The position numbers and the translations under genes are program-made. Below, in pieces: positions 59,193-64,000 of a stretch of DNA of 64,000 nt. The stretch covers positions 186,001-250,000 of the forward strand of contig NC_081333.1 of assembly GCF_022539665.2 (NCBI RefSeq), written 5' to 3'. Position 1 is the stretch's first letter. Each line of letters begins with the position of its first letter. Source of the DNA: Daphnia carinata (lineage: Eukaryota; Arthropoda; Branchiopoda; Diplostraca; Daphniidae). The notes beneath the pieces were generated by a model, which was given only the letters and a program-made list of their open reading frames with translations, did no database searches and was not told the origin of the DNA.

Positions 59193-60690
59193 CGCATCAA
59201 TAAGGTGCTAGTGTCCCAGGTGCGTGAGTGGCCTATGCGACCTTGAAGCGCACTGTCTGAACGCCGGTTACAACAATAAAAAGAAAACAAAAAAGATGCT
59301 GGTTGTAGCATAATGGGAAATGGTTAGCGTTTCTTCGAGAACGAAATGGATCTACCTTCACCTTGAACTCAATTCCTTTAGACAACTTCAACTAGGCGTA
59401 GATTTCTGTAGACTACGGCGGAAGTCTCGGTTTTTTATAACACGCTCGTATTAAAATCATGTTTTGATTAACAATGACAAGTCCTTTTTGTCATACGTTT
59501 AGCATAAAAGAAACGATTTTATCTAACATGAGATGTTTAAAGATTTTCTTTTAGACTCGTCACGCGATGAAATCATCACGAGGAAAGTTTTGCTGAACTG
59601 CTCACGAATGAAGTCATCCTCGCCAATTTCTTTTTTGTTTTTAGACATATGAAAAACCACGCCCCATTTCGTTCTTTATCACCTCCCAATAATTTTGCAA
59701 TTCTATTTTTTCTGTGTGTTTTTCATGGCGATATGCCCAATCAAGGACAGTAAAAAAAAAGACGCGTGATGTTGCGCTTCTGCTGTCACGGTATCAGGAC
59801 ATGCAAGCCGATGGTAGGAGAACCATGGCCTACATGTGAACCTTGCGACGGAATACAAAAGGGTGATACTTATCTAGGAAAACCCCAACAGGGTATAACA
59901 TAATCATGGGATATACAAATCCTTGTCTTTGTGTGGTTGAGAAGGAATAATGCACTGCATCACCACGCCTTGAGGACATCGGATGTCTGGGCTTCCTGCC
60001 TGCCGAAATTGAAGGCCACTTTAATATTAAATAGCACTAATTTTAAGTTTTGATAAACATCAATGAATCGGTCTACTGAATCGCAACGTTTAGTGCAATT
60101 CAACTGAATCCAAAATGAACTTTTTTCGCATAGACAATCGTGCTCCAATTTCTCTCTTACCGGCATGAATGTTCACTCTCACTATCACATTGTTTTTTTT
60201 TTACGTAACAATGCTGACGCATGATTTCTTTTTTTTTAATCCTAGAAGAGGTCGGCCAACACCACAACTCAAACTAGATCGTAAGAACTAAAAACAGCTG
60301 TCTCCCGCATTGCAGGTTTTAAATCAAACAAAAAACAAGTGTATGCATAACGAGATGGATTGAGAACGCAGCTTGAATCGATGATGGCTGTTTATTTTCT
60401 TATTCCTTTCTTTACGTGCTATTTTTTGGGAACGAGTGAGAAAATAAGACAATGATAACACATGTGGGTCATAGTGTACAATATATAGAAACTATATAGA
60501 AATTGAGGCGTGGTAAATTTCTGCGGCGCTTTAAAAATGCGAAATTGTTCAGTCATTATATCAGGTTTGAGTGGAACAATTGTTTCTTAATGACCATCAG
60601 GTGTAAAAAAAAAACGTTGCTAACGTTTTTCACTGCAGTCGTAAATAAATACATAAATCGGCAAACGATGTCGACTTGTGGGCACAAGTT
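59193..60690. other. Intergenic, no gene accepted
   Basis: About 1.5 kb. A 68-codon minus-strand frame (59960-60166) contains several Cys but no signal peptide or splice partner. The rest is AT-rich. Confidence 0.35.
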
Positions 60691-61352
60691 CTAGAAGCCG
60701 TAGCCGAAACCTGGATAGCCGAACCCTCCTAGTCCGTAACCGAATCCGCCAAGTCCATATCCATATCCTCCCAATGGATACCTATATTCCATCACATAAA
60801 TCCAACAACATATTTATAACTGAATTAGTAGAATAATTTGAGGAAATTTTAAAACTTACCCGATGCCTCCGTACAAGGGATAAGAAGGCAGAGGTAAACC
60901 GTAGCCTAGAGGAAGTCCGTAACTAGGAATACCAAATCCATAACCTAATCCAGGATATCTATTTAACCACCAAAAACACGACATAAGGAAAAGGTAGAAT
61001 TAAAATAATCGATGGCAATTTTAATTACCCGATACCTCCACCGTACCCGAAACCTCCGAATCCATGTTTCTTATGGTGGGTCCTTGCCGTAGCGACGCCC
61101 GTTCCAGCGCTAGGACTTGCGGCAGCTGATTTGGCTGGAGCAGCAGCAGCTGCAGGCGCTGGATCTGCTGGCAAAGGAGACGATACAATCGGTGATATCA
61201 AACCAGCCGAGACCACCAACATCTACCGTCATGTTCCACACAACACATACACGAAAAAAAAATTAAGAACAAACATAAATTTGTGTTTTAAAGAACATAT
61301 TCCAATTGAGGGCGTCACAACTCACCAGGTACCAACAACACAAATTGGGCAT
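60691..61352 (-). CDS. Gly/Tyr/Leu-rich secreted protein (136 aa)
   Basis: Four exons: 61326-61352 (MPNLCCWYL), 61029-61222, 60860-60958 and 60691-60781, phases 0, 2, 2. Exon 2 gives the end of a signal peptide (MLVVSAGLISPIVSS), an Ala/Pro-rich stretch (ADPAPAAAAAPAKSAAA) and a basic HHKKHGFGGFGYGG. Exons 3 and 4 are near-repeats of a PLGYG/GLGGFGYG type, each preceded by the same GIG|YP junction, so the exon has probably been duplicated. It ends GFGYGF. Extracellular structural role by composition only. Confidence 0.77.
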
Positions 61353-61483
61353 TTCCGTGCAGCGTTTATCTGAACTCTCGAACTTCTAAAAGACAACTGA
61401 TCGGGACGAACTCACCATTTGCTTCTTTTATGTTCTTGGGAGATCTCCCAATAGTTTTTTCAGCCGGTCAGTTTCAGCTTTCA

Positions 61484-61490
61484 CTTTATA
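61484..61490 (-). promoter_or_regulatory. TATA box
   Basis: TATAAAG on the minus strand about 132 bp upstream of the ATG at 61352. Confidence 0.4.
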
Positions 61491-62291
61491 GTCTTTCTTT
61501 TTGGCTCGTAGGTGTAACAAACGGCATCATTTGGCAAGCCACAGGCAATTTAATTTTTAATAGACGCAACTTTTCCTTTTAAAAGGGCACGGCTATTTCA
61601 AGTTGAACGTGTGTCAATTGGAACACCCGAAATGAGAAAGAGGGTAAAGGGACGAGGTCATTAATGCATATCTGTCATGGATAGCCAAATTCAAGTGCTG
61701 CGAAACGTCAATGGGTGAACCTTGAACTGATTGTCTAAATGCAGAACAAACCCTAAAGATAAATGAACCTGCTGCTGTTAAATGATTTTTTAGAATAGAA
61801 AATGGATTACAAAATGCGTCGAATGAAATGGAGAGTTTTCTCAGTGCGAACTTTCAAATGATGACGAGTTGCTTGCAAATTCAGACGAGAAAATGTTAAA
61901 TAAAAAACGCCCAGAGCTTGGAAAACGAAGAAAGGGAAAGTTTTCTCTTTCCATGCCCTTTTTCGGAGATGAGATCAAATGCAAAGCGTAGTTAAACGAT
62001 GTTGGGAGACACATCCTGGTTTTCTCTTGCGTGGAAAAGAAAGTGGCGTTTGAACCAAAGGGCCACGACTATGTAATCGCCACCTAATGACGTAAACTGA
62101 AATGTCAATCAAACTAAATTTTTAATTTCAACGAACTTTAGTAGAAATACAAGAACAATGTAAAATTGCATTGAGACTGGTGAGACAATTGTCAGCAGAG
62201 AACATCAACTCCATGACAGCCTTTTTAAGTGTTGACAAATGGTCGTTGGTAAGGCAGGAAAATCATCAAAACAAGTGGATGCCTTTCTTTT
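61491..62291. other. Intergenic, no gene seen
   Basis: About 800 bp between the Gly/Tyr-rich gene promoter and the 3' end of the dehydrogenase. No supported open frame. Confidence 0.4.
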
Positions 62292-63649
62292 TTAACGAGG
62301 AGAAAGAGCATGGCGTCCTCCGTCCACTGGTAGGGTGACACCAGTGATGAAACTAGCTTTGTCAGAAGCAAGAAACGCGATAGCTTCAGCGACTTCCTGA
62401 GCAAATCCCGGACGTCCTATTGGGTGCGTCTCTTGGCAACGACGAATAAACTGCAATGAGAAATATGTGGTTCGTAATACAGAAATGTTTAATGAGAAGT
62501 GTAAAAAAATGAAAGCATTTGTCGTACCTTCCTGTAGATGTCAGTTGTCATTCCACCTCGTTTTTGAAGTTCGGTCAATATCACACCGGGACTAGTTGGA
62601 AACAATGGAAAAAGAATTACTTTAAAACGTTCACGCCACTAAATGGACACAATTTATCTATCATACTTGACTGCATTAACCCGAACAAGTTTCCCAGCTA
62701 GTTCTGTAAGTAAATAAGACAAAAAAATAGAGTTGTTTAAGGTATGCAACCTCTTGCTGTGCAAAGTAGCTGCATACCCATTGCTACGGATTGCGTAAAT
62801 TGGTTGACTGCTGCTTTCGACATGTTGTAAGCCAATACATTGGTAAACTAAAAATTAAACATAAAAAAATGTTATCAACTGCATTGTATCAAATAACTGA
62901 TTGCTTTGAAAATTTGGCTATTCCCTCCTGTTTGAGATTTGTTGATACAAAAAAGCAACACCATCTATAGGCGTATTGCTAAATCAACTCACCGGACGAA
63001 TACCGTTGACACTTGATACGTTGACAATATTGCCACGAGAATTTATCAAATGGGGGACAGCCAGCATCGTTAATTGGTACATGGAACTGTAATGCATAAA
63101 GTTTCCAAAATGACAAAGATTTAATGAACCACGTGAGGCTTGGAGGAGCAAATAACGAGGCTTTACCGGACGTTAGTTTTCATCATTCGGTCCAACTGAT
63201 CTAACGACGTGCTTTCAATAGTACCCTGTTCCAAGATTCCGGCATTGTTTATAAGTACGTCAATCCGACCAAAGAAAGATAAAGTCGAGTGGAAAATTCG
63301 CCTTACATCTTCTTCATCAGTGAGATCACCTGCCAAGCACAAAATAAATCAGTGAATAATTTACAGAGAACAAGTCTCAGCATTAGATACCAAGTACTGT
63401 CTTGGGACGATTCCATGTCTCTTCGTAGCATTTCTCTGCCACCTGCGACAAGTTAGCATCATTCCTTCCTGTGAGAATCAAATGAGCACCTTGAAGAGCC
63501 ATCAAAGACGCAGTAGCAGCACCAATTCCTGAACTGGCCCCTGGTAATTAAAGCAACTAAAATTAATCAAAATGTTTTGTAAAAATTTCATTAAAGACAA
63601 TGGGCATACCTGTTATCAACACAACTTTATTCAGGAACATTGAAGGCAT
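62292..63649 (-). CDS. Classical short-chain dehydrogenase/reductase (258 aa)
   Basis: Eight exons: 63610-63649, 63391-63540, 63167-63329, 62993-63086, 62778-62847, 62667-62703, 62528-62591 and 62292-62450; all phases close to 259 codons. TGASSGIG near residue 13 is the NAD(P) loop, INNAG follows, then NVSSVNG with the catalytic Ser, and YNMSKAA with the catalytic Tyr and Lys (YxxxK). NPGVILTEL and [11 protein letters not shown] close the fold. All catalytic residues are present. It resembles FabG/3-oxoacyl reductase-like or glucose dehydrogenase-like SDRs; the substrate cannot be told. No signal peptide, so probably cytosolic. Confidence 0.92.
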
Positions 63650-64000
63650 TGTGGTGGTTGTGGTGAATTAATTTTAGGTATAAATTGAGATTTTAATCAT
63701 ATCAATTGCCAGTCGAAACCTGTTGCATAAAAAAAAAAAAATTTTCAGACATGTCAAGCCATCAACCCCAACTCTATGTTACTGCGTAATACAGTTTTAC
63801 TTAAACTGGATCGGTAAAACGATCCTTAACAAGCTTAAAAGGCATTGTTTTGACACAACGCATACGCTTAATATAGTGATTCAAGGTCACTTTACCCTTT
63901 ATATAAGAAGACATATCAAATGGCTAAAGTAAATTTATTGTTTTAAGAAAATGTTTTCTCGGAAAGAAATCAGTTACCTGTATTGAAATGTCATCGACAG
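63650..64000. other. Window end, no gene seen
   Basis: 5' flank of the dehydrogenase. One 69-codon plus-strand frame (63723-63932) has no support. Confidence 0.35.

Overview
This window is nuclear DNA from an arthropod, most likely a cladoceran crustacean close to Daphnia. That is inferred from the very small GT-AG introns (mostly 55-110 bp), closely packed genes, short TATA-driven genes for secreted Gly/Tyr/His-rich proteins, and a tandem group of WSC-type sulfotransferases. There are no bacterial features. I built the exon models by hand from splice signals and reading-phase consistency; edges may be off by a few bases. Every gene on the minus strand is described in its own 5' to 3' sense.

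Layout. 269-3680 is a satellite of about nine 376-bp units. 3.7-9.7 kb carries foldback elements ending in AGTCGGGCTTATTTT, mixed with small genes. From 4.5 to 40 kb nearly every gene is on the minus strand and encodes a short secreted protein: two 85-residue paralogues with a conserved 'GPDEIPFI' tail (4.5 and 12.1 kb), Gly/Tyr-rich proteins (6.2, 7.3, 14.0 kb), His/Gly-rich proteins (19.4, 20.5 kb), an Arg/Ser-rich protein (22.7 kb), a pair of large paralogues with helical 'LPPEV' repeats and Pro/Gly/Tyr tails (25.5 and 28.5 kb), and an Asn-Thr-Gly repeat protein (38.7 kb). Most share one design: 5-16 codons in exon 1, a phase-0 intron inside the signal peptide, then a second exon that completes it. 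A composition like this suggests cuticle, mucus or egg-coat matrix, but no known domain proves it.

Inside this run, 33.9-38.3 kb holds three sulfotransferase copies in descending repair: intact, frameshifted, remnant. From 42.7 kb the content becomes housekeeping-like: an otopetrin proton channel, a single-exon protein with two HEPN-like RNxxCH motifs (49.5 kb), an MNS1-like axonemal coiled-coil gene and, head-to-head with it, a TRAM translocon gene (53.9 kb) with an RFX X-box between them. Three further Gly/Tyr-rich secreted genes (55.8, 58.5, 60.7 kb), a possible amidated-peptide precursor (57.3 kb) and a classical short-chain dehydrogenase (62.3 kb) complete the window.

The points most worth following are the double-HEPN protein, the 'GPDEIPFI' peptide family, the 'LP' helical repeat proteins with a frame-breaking GA microsatellite, and the decaying sulfotransferase array.
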